This document shows positions 1 to 9,038 of a stretch of 64,000 bases of DNA, one piece after another. A program made the translations under genes and the position numbers. Every line of letters begins with the position of its first letter. Position 1 is the first letter of the stretch. The stretch covers positions 1-64,000 of the forward strand of contig JADJOV010000001.1 of NCBI GenBank assembly GCA_016713585.1, read 5' to 3'. The notes beneath the pieces are model-generated. The model had not been told where the DNA came from. It did no database searches and worked only from the letters and a program-made list of their open reading frames with translations. Source of the DNA: Bdellovibrionales bacterium (GTDB taxonomy: Bacteria > Bdellovibrionota > Bdellovibrionia > Bdellovibrionales > Bdellovibrionaceae).

Positions 1-1
1 T

Positions 2-532
2 TTGCCAAAAAAGTTTTGTGCCTATTCGCCATGTTTTCGTTCAGAGGCTGGCAGCCATGGCGGGATACAAAAGGTCTTGTTCGACAACATCAATTTAACA
101 AAGTTGAGCTTATGGTATTTGCTCATCCAGAGAATTCTCGCTGAGGCTCATGAATTGTTGACCTCGCAGGCAGAAGTTATTCTGGGAGTCCTTGAGCTTC
201 CTTACCGACGAATGCTTTTATGTACGGGTGATATGGGATTTGCCTCTGCCAAAACCTATGACCTTGAGGTTTGGCTGCCAGGGCAGAACACCTATAGGGA
301 AATTAGCTCTTGCTCCAATTTTGAAGACTTTCAAGCAAGGCGTGCGAATATTCGTTTCAAGCCGAATGGTGGCGGTAAGCCTGCCTGTGTTCATACTCTT
401 AATGGCAGCGGCCTGGCCGTTGGTCGCACGCTTATAGCAGTCTTCGAAAACTATCAGCGGGAAGATGGATCGATTGGAATTCCGAAAGTTTTGCAGCCTT
501 ACATGGCGGGCAAAACAGAAATTCGCAAGTAG
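2..532 (+). CDS. serS: Seryl-tRNA synthetase, C-terminal part (5' end outside window)
   Basis: Charges tRNA-Ser with serine (class II synthetase, cytoplasmic). The visible part holds the end of the catalytic core: a PKKFCAYSPCFRSEAGS stretch, then LELPYRRMLLCTGDMGFAS, KTYDLEVWLPGQ, and the class II motif 3 region (LNGSGLAVGRTLIAVFENYQ), ending IGIPKVLQPYMAG. Between about 59 and 138 the frame is wrong: the conserved DTKGLVRQHQFNKVEL segment is read in another frame. This implies a missing base near 59 and an extra base near 138, which compensate each other. In an essential gene this looks like sequence error rather than decay. A tRNA-Ser gene follows about 75 bases downstream, a fitting but possibly accidental neighbour. 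Confidence 0.93.
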   Translation: MPKKFCAYSPCFRSEAGSHGGIQKVLFDNINLTKLSLWYLLIQRILAEAHELLTSQAEVILGVLELPYRRMLLCTGDMGFASAKTYDLEVWLPGQNTYREISSCSNFEDFQARRANIRFKPNGGGKPACVHTLNGSGLAVGRTLIAVFENYQREDGSIGIPKVLQPYMAGKTEIRK

Positions 533-607
533 CTGAAAAATACGACTCGCCGCCCTGTATGGGAAAATTTATTGAAACCTCCGCTCAATTCCCATAAAAC
601 GGACGAC

Positions 608-696
608 GGAGGAATGGTAGAGCGGTTGAATACAGCAGTCTTGAAACTGCCAGACCTTCGCGGGTCTCGTGGGTTCGAATCCCACTTCCTCCGCCA
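608..696 (+). tRNA. tRNA-Ser, anticodon TGA, CCA encoded
   Basis: A 7-bp acceptor stem GGAGGAA (608-614) pairs with TTCCTCC (686-692), followed by discriminator G and an encoded CCA. The T arm GTGGGTTCGAATCCCAC and a long variable arm (CCTTCGCGGG) are typical of serine tRNA. The anticodon region reads CTTGAA between stem halves GCAGT and ACTGC, so the loop has six bases instead of seven. The usual sequence has four A residues where this one has three. The anticodon is TGA either way. The missing A falls in a homopolymer, the same kind of error seen in the neighbouring protein genes. Confidence 0.93.
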
Positions 697-898
697 TTTA
701 ATACCCAACGGCGCGGATAAGCAGCGTCAAATGTCGATTTTGCGAATTTTAAAAATGAAAAACTAACTTTGTGTTCCGATGCCGCACTTTTGCGGTCGGA
801 GGCATTGCCATGCCCAAAAATTGGCGCACACCTTTGAACTTTCTGATGAGTGGTTGAACTAGAGCGTGCTCAACGTCAGGGCTCCTGGATGATTTTGA

Positions 899-2568
899 TC
901 ATGGAGATCCATCAACTCCGGCGGAGTGTAGTTTTTGAGTGGTAAACATGTCGCGTAAGTTCAAATCCCTGATCACCTTCCCAGCCTGTCGCACTTTCTC
1001 GTGCGACCGAGCTATTGAGTTTTCAGAGATCGCAATGACTTTTCCACATTTATGCTGTGAAAAAGTTATGGGCGAAAATGTTTCTGGTAATCGCCATCCC
1101 TCTATGAGTTCAATCACCCCTTGTAAAATTGATGTGGAACTTTTAGCCAAAGCTTTTAGATCTGTTGAGTATTCTTCCTGGAAAGTTAATGAATTTTCTG
1201 CGAGTTTTCTTGCTCATGCAGGGAGTCTCAGGATTGTCCATGAGAGACAAGAGTCGGAGCATATTGTGAGCCATCATCGCAAAAAGAAACCAGGCTTGAT
1301 TTGCCACAAGGCCTTGGCAAGGTAGGTTGTTGAGGCGATATCCATGTTTCATTTCTTTGTTCATATTTTCACTGGAGGCCCGCTTTTGATGGAAGACCAT
1401 CAGTTCTTGATAAGTCCACTCGAGTAAATTAAAATTACTCACAACCCCACAATAATCCCATCCCCCGGAGGTCTCTAAGCTTTCATCATGAAAAGACTTC
1501 CTTGAGCACTCTTCTTTTTGTCTTTAATCTTACATGAGGTCATCCAGGTTCTTTTCACAATGATCGGGAAGCACAGATTGCCCTCGCTCCAGCTGGGTTT
1601 CCACCAGATTCGACCCAGTTCAATCTTAGGAGGAAGAGTGCCTGTCTTTTGAAATCTCTCGAGTTCTTTATCTGTGTAATTCCAGGGCTGCCAATCAACA
1701 CCCTGTTTTTCTAATTCTGTGTGCCAGAACGTCGTGGCTTTATTCGCCGTGATGGTGAAGAAAAGTCCTCGATCTAAGCACGCCTTGATCGTGTTCTGGT
1801 TGCAGAAAGCCGAGTCCATACGAGTAAAATCTAAACCCTGCCGCTTTCTCACAGCTTGTTCTTTGCTGTCATTGTACAAATCCTGGATCATTTTATCCGC
1901 ATCGGTCCCTGATTTGGTATTACCACTTCGGAGCCAGACATGATGGCAAAATCCCAGGGAGCTAAAGGCACTCTGAGACTCGAGAGTCCACTCGCCCTTA
2001 TAGTTCCAAGCGACACCCTCAATCTCTTCACCATGATGAATGTGGTAGGTGGAATCAATATCCAGAACTCGGCTGGAGGACACTTTTTCCCCATGATGCT
2101 CTCGCAAAAGGCTATGAAAGGTCTTCCCCATGGTGTTCAGAACTGAATTGAGACCAGCTATATGGTGAGGTTCAAAGTCATTCAGAAAATCAAGAATAGT
2201 CCTGGGCGCAGGGACCCGTCCCCCAGCAAGCTCGTCAAATACTCGTCATCTTGGAGCTCCTCGAAGTATTCAACACTCTCTGCGCTCAGCAGGTGCCCTG
2301 CAATCAAAGTTAGAGCGAGAAACCCCACTTCCTGGGACCTGTGAGAAACACGCTCTGGCAAATGTTTGAGCAGCTCCGGATAGACAGGGCTTCGCATCAG
2401 GGTCTGAACCATGAGTCCGATACCAGTTGTTGAAGTCAGTCGATCTTTGCACGGAATAATCCTGATTTGTCCTCTCATGGCGCGTTCGATGCGCCGCCTC
2501 TCTTGCCTAATCATTGAACAATCTCCTCCAAACAAACGAAGAAAATCTAATACTCCATAGGCAGGCAA
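899..2568 (-). pseudogene. IS1380-family transposase, broken into several frames
   Basis: Three reading-frame pieces on the minus strand line up as one DDE transposase. The N-terminal piece (2568-2182) has EVGFLALTLIAGHLLSAES and EELQDDEYLTSLLGDGS. The middle piece (2131-1475) has the first catalytic Asp in RVLDIDSTYHIHHGEE and the second in FTRMDSAFCNQNTIKA. The C-terminal piece (1442-1143) carries the catalytic Glu region ENMNKEMKHGYRLNNLP followed by ANQAWFLFAMMAHNMLRLL. Shifts lie near 2150-2180 and 1440-1475, and the tail below 1143 is degraded. I could not find convincing terminal inverted repeats. It is a dead element unless the indels are sequencing errors. A short ghost of a second member lies at 20992-21074. 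Confidence 0.85.
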
Positions 2569-2899
2569 AAGTAAATTAAATATTATTGATTTAAACTACG
2601 AGTCGCCACCAAATTGGTGCGATATTTCTCAGCGGAAAACGGCATGAAACCTAAAGCAGATGGGGACTTTACGCCTGGGGATGATTTTTTATCCGCGGGG
2701 TTAGGTTTAAGTATTCTGGTGTTTGAGTCTCACCTTTTTGGGGGTCTAGAACGACAAACTCGTAATTCAAATTCAATTCTTCCAACATCCAACTTACACG
2801 GAAATCGCGTGAGTGATGCCCTTTAGTTCTTTTAAAGCAGGTTTAATTCCAAAAAGTTTAATCATCTGTTTCATTCAAAATAAATTTTTCCTGGCTGAT
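2569..2899. other. Gene-poor stretch with one unassigned short ORF
   Basis: About 330 bases between the IS1380 relic and the L,D-transpeptidase end. The only open frame of note is 2614-2826 on the plus strand (70 codons). Its translation, including GDDFLSAGLGLSILVFES, vaguely resembles an outer-membrane strand but matches nothing I recognise. It lacks a clear ribosome binding site. It may be a gene fragment. Confidence 0.3.
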
Positions 2900-3938
2900 T
2901 TAAATCAAAAGGTCGAACCTGTCAATCACGAACCTCCACTTCATTCCCAGCTTGAAGGGAATCAAAACTTCAACGATGTCGTTGTTACTAAACCGAATAC
3001 AACCGCGAGATGCTGGTTTACCTAAAAGATGCTCTTGGTTCGTACCGTGAAGATAGATGTACCTTTTGAAGGTATTTGCATTGTGATTCTCCGCTCCTTC
3101 AAGCCAAAGTAACCGAGTCAGCACAAGATCTTCATCTGATGAGGATAGCGGGTTGGTCGGATCATTTGACCAAATCTCGCCAGTCGAAATTCTTGATCTT
3201 AGAACGCCTCCGATTGGTAATCCAAAGCCGACTTTTGAAGCCACCCTGAGCTTACCAGTTGGGGTACAATAGCTACCTTCTTCACAGCCCAATCCCTTGA
3301 GCGCAGTTGAGATTCGGTAAATTTTAAGAAGTTTAATCCCATCCCAAAGCTCGGCTACTTGTTCCTTACTTTTGACGAACATTTTTCTCTTAGACTCTTC
3401 ATTAGACTTTTTAATGTTATCAAGTTCTTGAACTGTAAGATCAGATTTAGACAAAACGTTGACTATAAATGCAGTCTTGCCTTCCACATACTCATCAATC
3501 GACATAGCTGCAGATGCCAATCGTCTCTTGATGTTGCCATATTCATTTCGTGATTGTTCATTTGCTCGCAGGTGGTCTCTTAAAAAGAGATGATTCTTGA
3601 GAGCAGTACAATCTTTCGTACAAGCATAGAGATTGTGCTTTATGGAATCGTTAGGCACTCGGAATGCCTCGCGGCCCCTCAATGCCCATATTACCTCTAT
3701 GAACATAACCGATAAGCTCAAGTGCTCGGATCACATATTGTAGTCGTTTCGCATCTTCAACGACAATGTCCATGTCAATTATTGGTTTCGCTGCCAAACC
3801 AGGAACAGAAGTACTTCCCACGTGCTCTATAGAGATCGCCCATTCTTGAATGAGTGGCCAGAGCTGGGCCTTCAATGATTCAAATCGTGTTGCCCACTTA
3901 GGATTATAGCTTTCAACGACTATTCCGCTCATCTGCAA
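2900..3938 (-). CDS. GrpB-family nucleotidyltransferase fused in frame to an L,D-transpeptidase domain (one frameshift)
   Basis: The first part (3938 to about 3400) is a GrpB/UPF0157 protein: VVESYNPKWATRFESLK, SIEHVGSTSVPGLAAKPIID with the nucleotidyltransferase-like GS and D-x-D (IDMDIV) residues, then GYVHRGNMGI and REAFRVPND. A one-base insertion in a G run near 3673 splits it. Without any stop, the same frame continues from about 3390 into a YkuD-type L,D-transpeptidase: IYRISTALKGLG, GSYCTPTGK, then YIYLHGTNQEHLLGKPASRG and CIRFSN with the catalytic Cys. GrpB's biochemical role is not settled; L,D-transpeptidases cross-link peptidoglycan or attach proteins to it. No signal peptide precedes the transpeptidase, which is odd for a periplasmic enzyme. 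A lost stop codon between two former neighbours is the main alternative. Confidence 0.75.
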
Positions 3939-4438
3939 AGATCCGCCATCCTGATGTTTCGACCAGACAATACGAACTCAGTAGGGGTTGTTTTTGGTGT
4001 CACGATTGAATTGAGGCCAATAAAACTCAATAGACCTGCCATTGAAGAATCCATTTCTAATCCAATGCTTTCAACGAACAATGGTCGCTCAACCAACTCC
4101 ATTCTCTGATAAAAATCGGAGGTTTTGCCTGCAGGCCTAAAACCAAACTTCGAATATGTTGATCGACGACCAGAAAACTCAGCCTCATTGACGTGGCGGC
4201 GAGTTGACATTCCCTTACCTCGGAATACCTCCGTTAAGAAAAGGCAATGAATCGACCACTCATTGGTGTTACCCGATGTTTGGCAATCGTGACCGACAAG
4301 GTCGATCATTGGATCGATCGCAATCCACCCGATGCATGTCTGAACTTGATATACGAGCAAACCTCTAACTTTTTTCTCGGTACTTCTCAAAGAAACAAAA
4401 TCATTCCAATTTTCAGAACTAACTTTCTGGCTTTTCAT
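3929..4438 (-). CDS. GNAT-family N-acetyltransferase, internally shortened
   Basis: The start at 4438 (MKSQKVSSENW) is chosen because GGGAGA sits seven bases upstream. The protein has the GNAT strand IGWIAIDPMID and the acetyl-CoA motif A as HCLFLTEVFRGKGMS, and ends with the usual C-terminal pattern YSKFGFRPAGKTSDFYQRMEL. Between motif A and this tail roughly 30 residues of helix and strand seem replaced by a short out-of-register stretch (TRRHVNEAEF), so activity is doubtful. Its start overlaps the end of the upstream HAD gene and its stop overlaps the GrpB start, so the three form a translationally coupled operon. The substrate is unknown. Confidence 0.7.
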   Translation of the reverse strand: MKSQKVSSENWNDFVSLRSTEKKVRGLLVYQVQTCIGWIAIDPMIDLVGHDCQTSGNTNEWSIHCLFLTEVFRGKGMSTRRHVNEAEFSGRRSTYSKFGFRPAGKTSDFYQRMELVERPLFVESIGLEMDSSMAGLLSFIGLNSIVTPKTTPTEFVLSGRNIRMADLCR

Positions 4439-5033
4439 CAATGTCTCCCATCTGCAGAAAGGTTTCAATTGACCGGTAATGATGAGTTACCATACCCAGT
4501 TCGTTTGCAGTTTGAATGTGTGAGAAAGAATCATCAACAAACAAAATCTCTGATGGTTCGCATCCAAGATCCTTTAGGACGTGCTGGTAGATTTTTATGT
4601 CTGGCTTACAAATGCCGATATCAGCCGAGTTAAAGATTTTGAAGAATCGATTTTCAATTCCAAGTCTCGTAAGATCCCGCTTGAGTCGAGAAGTGCCGTT
4701 TGTAAGTATAGCGACCGGAACCCCGGCGAATTTTGATTCAACATGAAGAAGATAACGCTGATCCACAATTCCAGAAAAGTCGCTCCATTCGTGAATGGCG
4801 GCCGTAGCGACTTTCTCGCCACATACTTTTGATAATGATTTTGCTGTTTCAGATCGCCACTCTTCGTCCGAAATAAGTCCACATACGGCTTGAGAAAGGA
4901 GAGTCTTTTCAAAGGTCGCGGCAAATATAACTCCTCCAGGAAGACCAAATTTCTGCTCGATCGAGCCAGCTCGCTCAGGTGGGTACAGCCTAATAACGCC
5001 GTCCAAATCAGACAGCAGAAACCTAATCTTCAC
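4419..5033 (-). CDS. HAD-superfamily hydrolase
   Basis: A 204-residue phosphatase-like protein with all HAD motifs: motif I FLLSDLDGVIR (nucleophile Asp), motif II AILTNGTS, motif III lysine in GICKPDIKIYQ, and motif IV ILFVDDSFSH. The helical cap between motifs I and II is of the small C1 type. The layout matches haloacid dehalogenase-like or phosphoglycolate phosphatase-like enzymes, but the substrate cannot be read from sequence. It is the first gene of the HAD, GNAT, GrpB-L,D-transpeptidase run, each overlapping the next. This mixture of small enzyme families is common in horizontally acquired islands. Confidence 0.85.
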   Translation of the reverse strand: MKIRFLLSDLDGVIRLYPPERAGSIEQKFGLPGGVIFAATFEKTLLSQAVCGLISDEEWRSETAKSLSKVCGEKVATAAIHEWSDFSGIVDQRYLLHVESKFAGVPVAILTNGTSRLKRDLTRLGIENRFFKIFNSADIGICKPDIKIYQHVLKDLGCEPSEILFVDDSFSHIQTANELGMVTHHYRSIETFLQMGDIDEKPES

Positions 5034-5065
5034 TTATCTGTCCCCACAGCAATATCGCACTACTT

Positions 5066-5172
5066 TCATTTATGGTACCAACTGACTTCGATTTTATAAC
5101 CGTCGGGGTTCAAAAAATCCAGGCAAAACCCAGGTGGAGGTTCGACTTCCCGTATGAGTGCATAAGAGATCA
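5066..5172 (-). pseudogene. Relic: C-terminal end of a VOC (glyoxalase-like) protein
   Basis: The minus strand reads ISYALIREVEPPPGF, then CLDFLNPDGYKIEVSWYHK and a stop at 5066. The D-x-x-N/D-PDGYKIEV pattern is the closing strand of vicinal-oxygen-chelate proteins. Nothing upstream continues the fold, because the preceding gene's stop abuts it. A second, more worn copy of the same piece lies at about 6278-6342. Confidence 0.6.
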
Positions 5173-5673
5173 CAAGGGACCTTTCATTGAGTTTTTCTTA
5201 TACATAGCATCTATAACTACAAATTCTTTTCCATTCCATTTGTAAGTAAATGTAACGAATGCTGTGCCCCATTTGTCATGCCATCTTTCTTGAAGTTGAC
5301 CATCTTTGACCTCATATCGAGAATTTCGATTCCCGTCCAACTTTGCAAGATAATCAATGCCTCCATAGATTCCTTTGTTGTCTTCGAAAGGCATTACCTT
5401 CGGATATTGATTTTCTAAAATATAGACTGCGTGAATATCTGGGCCAGCTGTTCCAGTCATGCAAGTTGAGCCAACAATCAGAGCGACCAAATCATCTAAA
5501 CCATTCAGTTTTTTAAAGGAGATAGATTCGATATTCACATCTGAGGTACATTCTATACGATTCAGGAATTTTTCAAATTTAACGTCTTTGATAGATCGGT
5601 ATGTCATCTTTGTATCGGCCCCGTATGCGACCGACAAAGCTGAGCTGACGATAAGTATAAAAAGCCTCTTCAT
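5170..5673 (-). CDS. Secreted protein of unknown function
   Basis: The 167 residues begin with a clear signal peptide, MKRLFILIVSSALSVAYGA, cut before DTKMTYRS. The mature part has two or three cysteines (RIECTSDV, GSTCMTG) and ends with an aromatic beta-rich segment (AFVTFTYKWNGKEFVVIDAM). I recognise no family. It is likely periplasmic or outer-membrane associated. It stands in a row of similarly oriented secreted genes (5.2-8.9 kb) with no shared operon spacing. Confidence 0.7.
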   Translation of the reverse strand: MKRLFILIVSSALSVAYGADTKMTYRSIKDVKFEKFLNRIECTSDVNIESISFKKLNGLDDLVALIVGSTCMTGTAGPDIHAVYILENQYPKVMPFEDNKGIYGGIDYLAKLDGNRNSRYEVKDGQLQERWHDKWGTAFVTFTYKWNGKEFVVIDAMYKKNSMKGPL

Positions 5674-5725
5674 GCAGCGAAATCTCCTATGTCATTCCTG
5701 TTAGAGGCTAGGGTTGTTGACTGCA

Positions 5726-6204
5726 TTAGCACCCGCAGGTTCCGTATAGCCTTTCTGATTTCTTGTCCAAACCACGAGAAACGTTCATTTCAATCTCGTA
5801 ACTATTAAATTCGCAATCTCCTTCACCTTTTCCATGGGACTCGGCACACCTTCCTTTGAATTGGTAGTTGAACACAGCGGTGACACCATGACCTTCGAAA
5901 ACCTCTATTAGTCGTTCACCCTTTCTAGGTTCGGCTTTGTTAGGGTTTCTTTTTGAATCCGGGAAATCTGATAATTTCTTGTTTAAAGAGAGGTCTTTTC
6001 CGTCAACGCTAATGAAGATGGATTCTGCAGTTCCAAATTCTCTTAATTCAGACCAAGCGTATATATCTTTTGAATCTTGTTTTTGAAGCTGCAGCCGCAT
6101 CCATTGCCAGGCTTTGCAAGTGGGCCAACTAATGTTGGTTTTGCATCTGCAAGTTCTAATAGAAGGGTTAGGAGGACAAAGGTAGAAAAAATTATCTTTC
6201 GCAT
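5726..6204 (-). CDS. Secreted Cys-containing protein of unknown function (frameshifted)
   Basis: From ATG at 6204 the minus strand reads a good signal peptide, MRKIIFSTFVLLTLLLELAD, then AKPTLVGP and a Cys-rich spot NGCGCSF. Around 6085 (next to a T5/A5 run) the frame changes to one encoding AWSELREFGTAESIFISVDG, GERLIEVFEGHGVTAVFNYQ and a C-terminal CGC. The C-terminal frame is open upstream to 6322, but that upstream part has no signal peptide, so a one-base error near 6085 is the better explanation. No family is recognised. Confidence 0.55.
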
Positions 6205-6277
6205 GATCAAGGATAAGCAAACAATTCCTGACTGTAAAGAAAAATAATGTCTCCTGATCGTGCTGAATTACGCCCAA

Positions 6278-6746
6278 TGATCGAGGGACCCAAAAAATCC
6301 AGGTAGAGGATGGAGATTTCATTTGAGTTCATAAGGGATCACGAAAACTCCGAAGCTCTGAAGCCTTGGAATTATACGCTTTGAATTTTCAGTGGGTTAC
6401 GTGATTTTGCGATTTTCATCGAGAGATAAATGGCGGAGAGTTTTCGGATTGAACACACCCGCTTAAAGAATGGGGGAGAAGAAATTCAATAGGGGTTTTC
6501 GTGTAATTTCAAAAGTATCAAACACCCTTAAAAAGGTGGTTGCTGGTATATTTCCCCACCCATGGGCGGAAATTTCAATGAGATTTTGATGGATTTTCGA
6601 TAGTGAGGCGTCCGTAGGGGTTGGTCTTGTGATGATTTACGGCCAAGTTTGACCAGACGGAACCTCGGCCATAAAGCTTAATCCCCTAGAACTGATAGCG
6701 AGGTTAGCCGCCCTGGTGCCACGACCCAGGGTCCACCCGATCCAAA
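6278..6746. other. Gene-poor spacer with a worn VOC-end copy and a hairpin
   Basis: The first 65 bases (6278-6342) repeat, with gaps, the VOC relic of 5107-5172: both share GTGATC(C/T)CTTATG and TGGATTTTTTG in the same order. The rest holds no convincing gene. A hairpin with arms CCCTGG and CCAGGG lies near 6706-6730, without a T run. Confidence 0.45.
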
Positions 6747-7421
6747 CTATGGCCGTTGTGGTCGCTGAATGCTGAACTTTAACTTTATGTGGGTGTAAGC
6801 CTCTTCATTGATGAATGGATATCGGATGTGGGTGCGAGAATAGTGACCGTAATCATCGCAATAATTGGTTGAAGATAGTGTCTCCACTTGACGAGTAATT
6901 ACATTTCCAGAGGAATAACTTCGGAAAGCAACAGTTCCATAGAACGGATTCACTGCTAAAACAAGGCCTGTAATGTTATCTGAAGATATGATTGTGTCAC
7001 CAACACAGACACCACGAATACAGCCAATATCAAAAGAAAGGCTCTCCAACGGTCTCGTAATTACGTTTCCAGAGGAATAGCTTTGGAAGGCAATTGTATT
7101 TTGAAACGGATTAACGGCAAGAATAGTCCCAACAATATTATCATTTGAGACAATTGTGTCCCCGACACAATACATTTCTAAACAACCTATTCCCAAAGCT
7201 AGGGATAGTTTGTCTCTTGTGATTATGTTTCCGGTGGATTTGCTTCGAAAAGCAACAGTTCCTTGAAATGGATTTACACCCACAACGAATCCTACGATAT
7301 TATCATCTGAAACAATCGTATCGTCAGGACAAATCAGTTGATTTGCTGACCGAGGGCAGGCCATCGTCTGAACTGATGATACTAAAATTAATCCAGATAT
7401 AATTGCCAAAATGCTTTTCAC
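6747..7421 (-). CDS. Secreted protein with three tandem 47-residue repeats
   Basis: A signal peptide (MKSILAIISGLILVSSVQTM, cut near Ala-21) leads into three copies of a beta-rich unit at about residues 34-80, 88-134 and 142-186. Each unit reads D-T-I-(V/I)-S-x-D-N-I-(V/T)-G, then (V/L)-x-V-N-P-F-x-x-T-(V/I)-A-F-(R/Q)-S, S-(T/S)-G-N-(I/V)-I-T-R, and ends with Cys. The repeats resemble small beta-barrel wall- or cell-surface-binding modules, but no named domain is recognised. A short polar tail (YCDDYGHYSRT) follows. Copies 2 and 3 are closest, suggesting recent internal duplication. Confidence 0.75.
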   Translation of the reverse strand: MKSILAIISGLILVSSVQTMACPRSANQLICPDDTIVSDDNIVGFVVGVNPFQGTVAFRSKSTGNIITRDKLSLALGIGCLEMYCVGDTIVSNDNIVGTILAVNPFQNTIAFQSYSSGNVITRPLESLSFDIGCIRGVCVGDTIISSDNITGLVLAVNPFYGTVAFRSYSSGNVITRQVETLSSTNYCDDYGHYSRTHIRYPFINEEAYTHIKLKFSIQRPQRP

Positions 7422-7718
7422 TTTAAACCTACCTTTTCTTCGGGTTATAAAATTTCGTCGATTAGACTATTCAATAGAGCATAAGGAAACCAATAGATGT
7501 TTTTAACCATTTCCAAAAGTATCAGAGTCCACGTCCACTCTCCTTAGTGTTATTCAAAATCTAGACGCACCAACAAACTGCTTTTCTGGACCTAGAGTAT
7601 CAAGAAACGCAAAAAAAACCCCTTCTTCAAGTCTTCTGTTGAGTGACAAATATTGGCATTGAACGGGGCGCGATTGTGTAGTTTGAGTTTCCGCTTGGGC
7701 GAGATGAGAACACTTTAG

Positions 7719-8249
7719 GTTGTGTCGTCGATACGACACATTTACTTGCGCGAAGGCAATAGCTTACAGACAAGAGCTATTAGTAGCTCAAGATAACTAT
7801 AGATTCTTCGCTTTGGCGAAATGTAAATACCAAATTTTGACAATTAATAATACTTTCTCTCTGTAAAAATGACCGTTAAAAATAGCGGCACGAAAAGGTT
7901 TCCGACTCGGAAGGTGGTTCTTAAAAAGGGAATTTTTCTTGTCAAGTGTGAGAGTCGGCAAGACTCGGGGGAACCGGTAAATTTCAAGGACACGAGACGT
8001 ATGCAACGAGTACTCCAGTTTAAACACGAAACCCAGAAGTCTGGAGCGGAACGCATTTTTGAGTTGGAATTTTGAGAGACAACAAAACATAGGGCGAAGA
8101 AGAAAGTGATAAGTCGCGCAGCTTTCGGTGAAGGCAAAAAGACGTGCTGAAGTATTCATGGCTCAACATACTGATTTTCGCATTGGCTGTAGTTTTTTTT
8201 ATATTTTTTATCAATCAGGCAAGTTAATGTGTCGTATCGACGACACAAC
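7719..8249. repeat. 531-bp element with palindromic inverted-repeat ends
   Basis: The left end 7719-7749 and right end 8219-8249 are 31-bp inverted repeats differing at one base. Each end contains a 20-bp near-palindrome: arms TGTGTCGT and ACGACACA around CGAT (left, 7721-7740) or ATCG (right, 8228-8247). The inside has no recognised protein; the open frames on both strands look random. It could be a non-autonomous transposable element (MITE), a pair of protein-binding sites, or an RNA-coding cassette. No flanking target duplication was found by eye. Confidence 0.65.
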
Positions 8250-8387
8250 AATTTTGATCGGATTAAAAAATGTTGCTTTTTCCAGTTTGTCGCGAGTCCT
8301 GTTGCGCACCGGCCAGGGCCTAGTTTTAGCGGCAGAAGAAACGGATTTCATTCGCCGCTAGATTTGAGTTCCGCGCAACTCAAAAAA

Positions 8388-8855
8388 CTATAGATTAATT
8401 CGTCTCGCTTCACTTTCACATTTCGAATCACTATAAACATAGGTATCTGTCTTTGTTAAATCTCCCGTATTGGATATATAAATTGTTATAAGACTACTTG
8501 TCGCGCAAAATCCTATAACTCCCCCCGCAGTCAAACGACTAACCTTGTTGTTAATTATATCAGCGTATTTTTGACAATTGGTCTCAGAATAAAGATAAGT
8601 CTCAATTCGATTAAGCCTGCTTGTCGAAGAGTTCCATGCTGTCACGATTAAATTTGAAGAAGTACAGGTGGCAGCAACAGTCACGTTTCCAGTTTGCCCA
8701 CCGCCACCACCGCCACCCGACAATCGACGACTTAGTTCTTCAATAAGTGCCGAATTCGATGCTTGCGACAAACATGAATGCTGGGCCAACGCTTGATTGG
8801 TATGAAGGAGGACTAATAGTAAACCCGCAAGGTATAGATGATTAAAAGACTTCAT
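8388..8855 (-). CDS. Secreted Cys protein with Gly-rich linker and two internal repeats
   Basis: Signal peptide MKSFNHLYLAGLLLVLLHTN, cut near QALAQ. A short helix (NSALIEELSRRLS) and a run of seven glycines precede two copies of a roughly 45-residue unit. Copy one has CTSSNLIVTAWNSSTSRLNR, ETYLYSETNCQKYADI; copy two has CATSSLITIYISNTGDLTKT, DTYVYSDSKCESEARR. Each unit has two cysteines that probably pair. No family is recognised. It is likely exported, with a flexible hinge. Confidence 0.7.
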   Translation of the reverse strand: MKSFNHLYLAGLLLVLLHTNQALAQHSCLSQASNSALIEELSRRLSGGGGGGGQTGNVTVAATCTSSNLIVTAWNSSTSRLNRIETYLYSETNCQKYADIINNKVSRLTAGGVIGFCATSSLITIYISNTGDLTKTDTYVYSDSKCESEARRINL

Positions 8856-9038
8856 AAAGAGACTCCTTTAAAATTACTTTTGTATTTAAGACTCAACCAG
8901 CGCAACAACTGCTCAAGCTGACGAAGGCCCTTATAACATCATTCTGGCGCCGTGTGGCAAAATTTCGAGTTGTTGAGCAAGGAAGTGGTCAGGAAAAAGG
9001 TTACCACATGGGATAAAAAACGATTTGTAATTTGGAGA

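Noticed and set aside
7797..8159. 97- to 120-residue minus-strand ORFs inside the 531-bp inverted-repeat element
   Set aside because: Overlapping frames on both strands are equally long, with no ribosome binding site and no recognisable fold; the composition looks like translated non-coding DNA.
2900..8855. Integron-like cassette array of small, same-strand genes
   Set aside because: No integrase, no attI, and no paired RYYYAAC/GTTRRRY sites between the genes. Several genes overlap, as in an operon, which cassettes do not.
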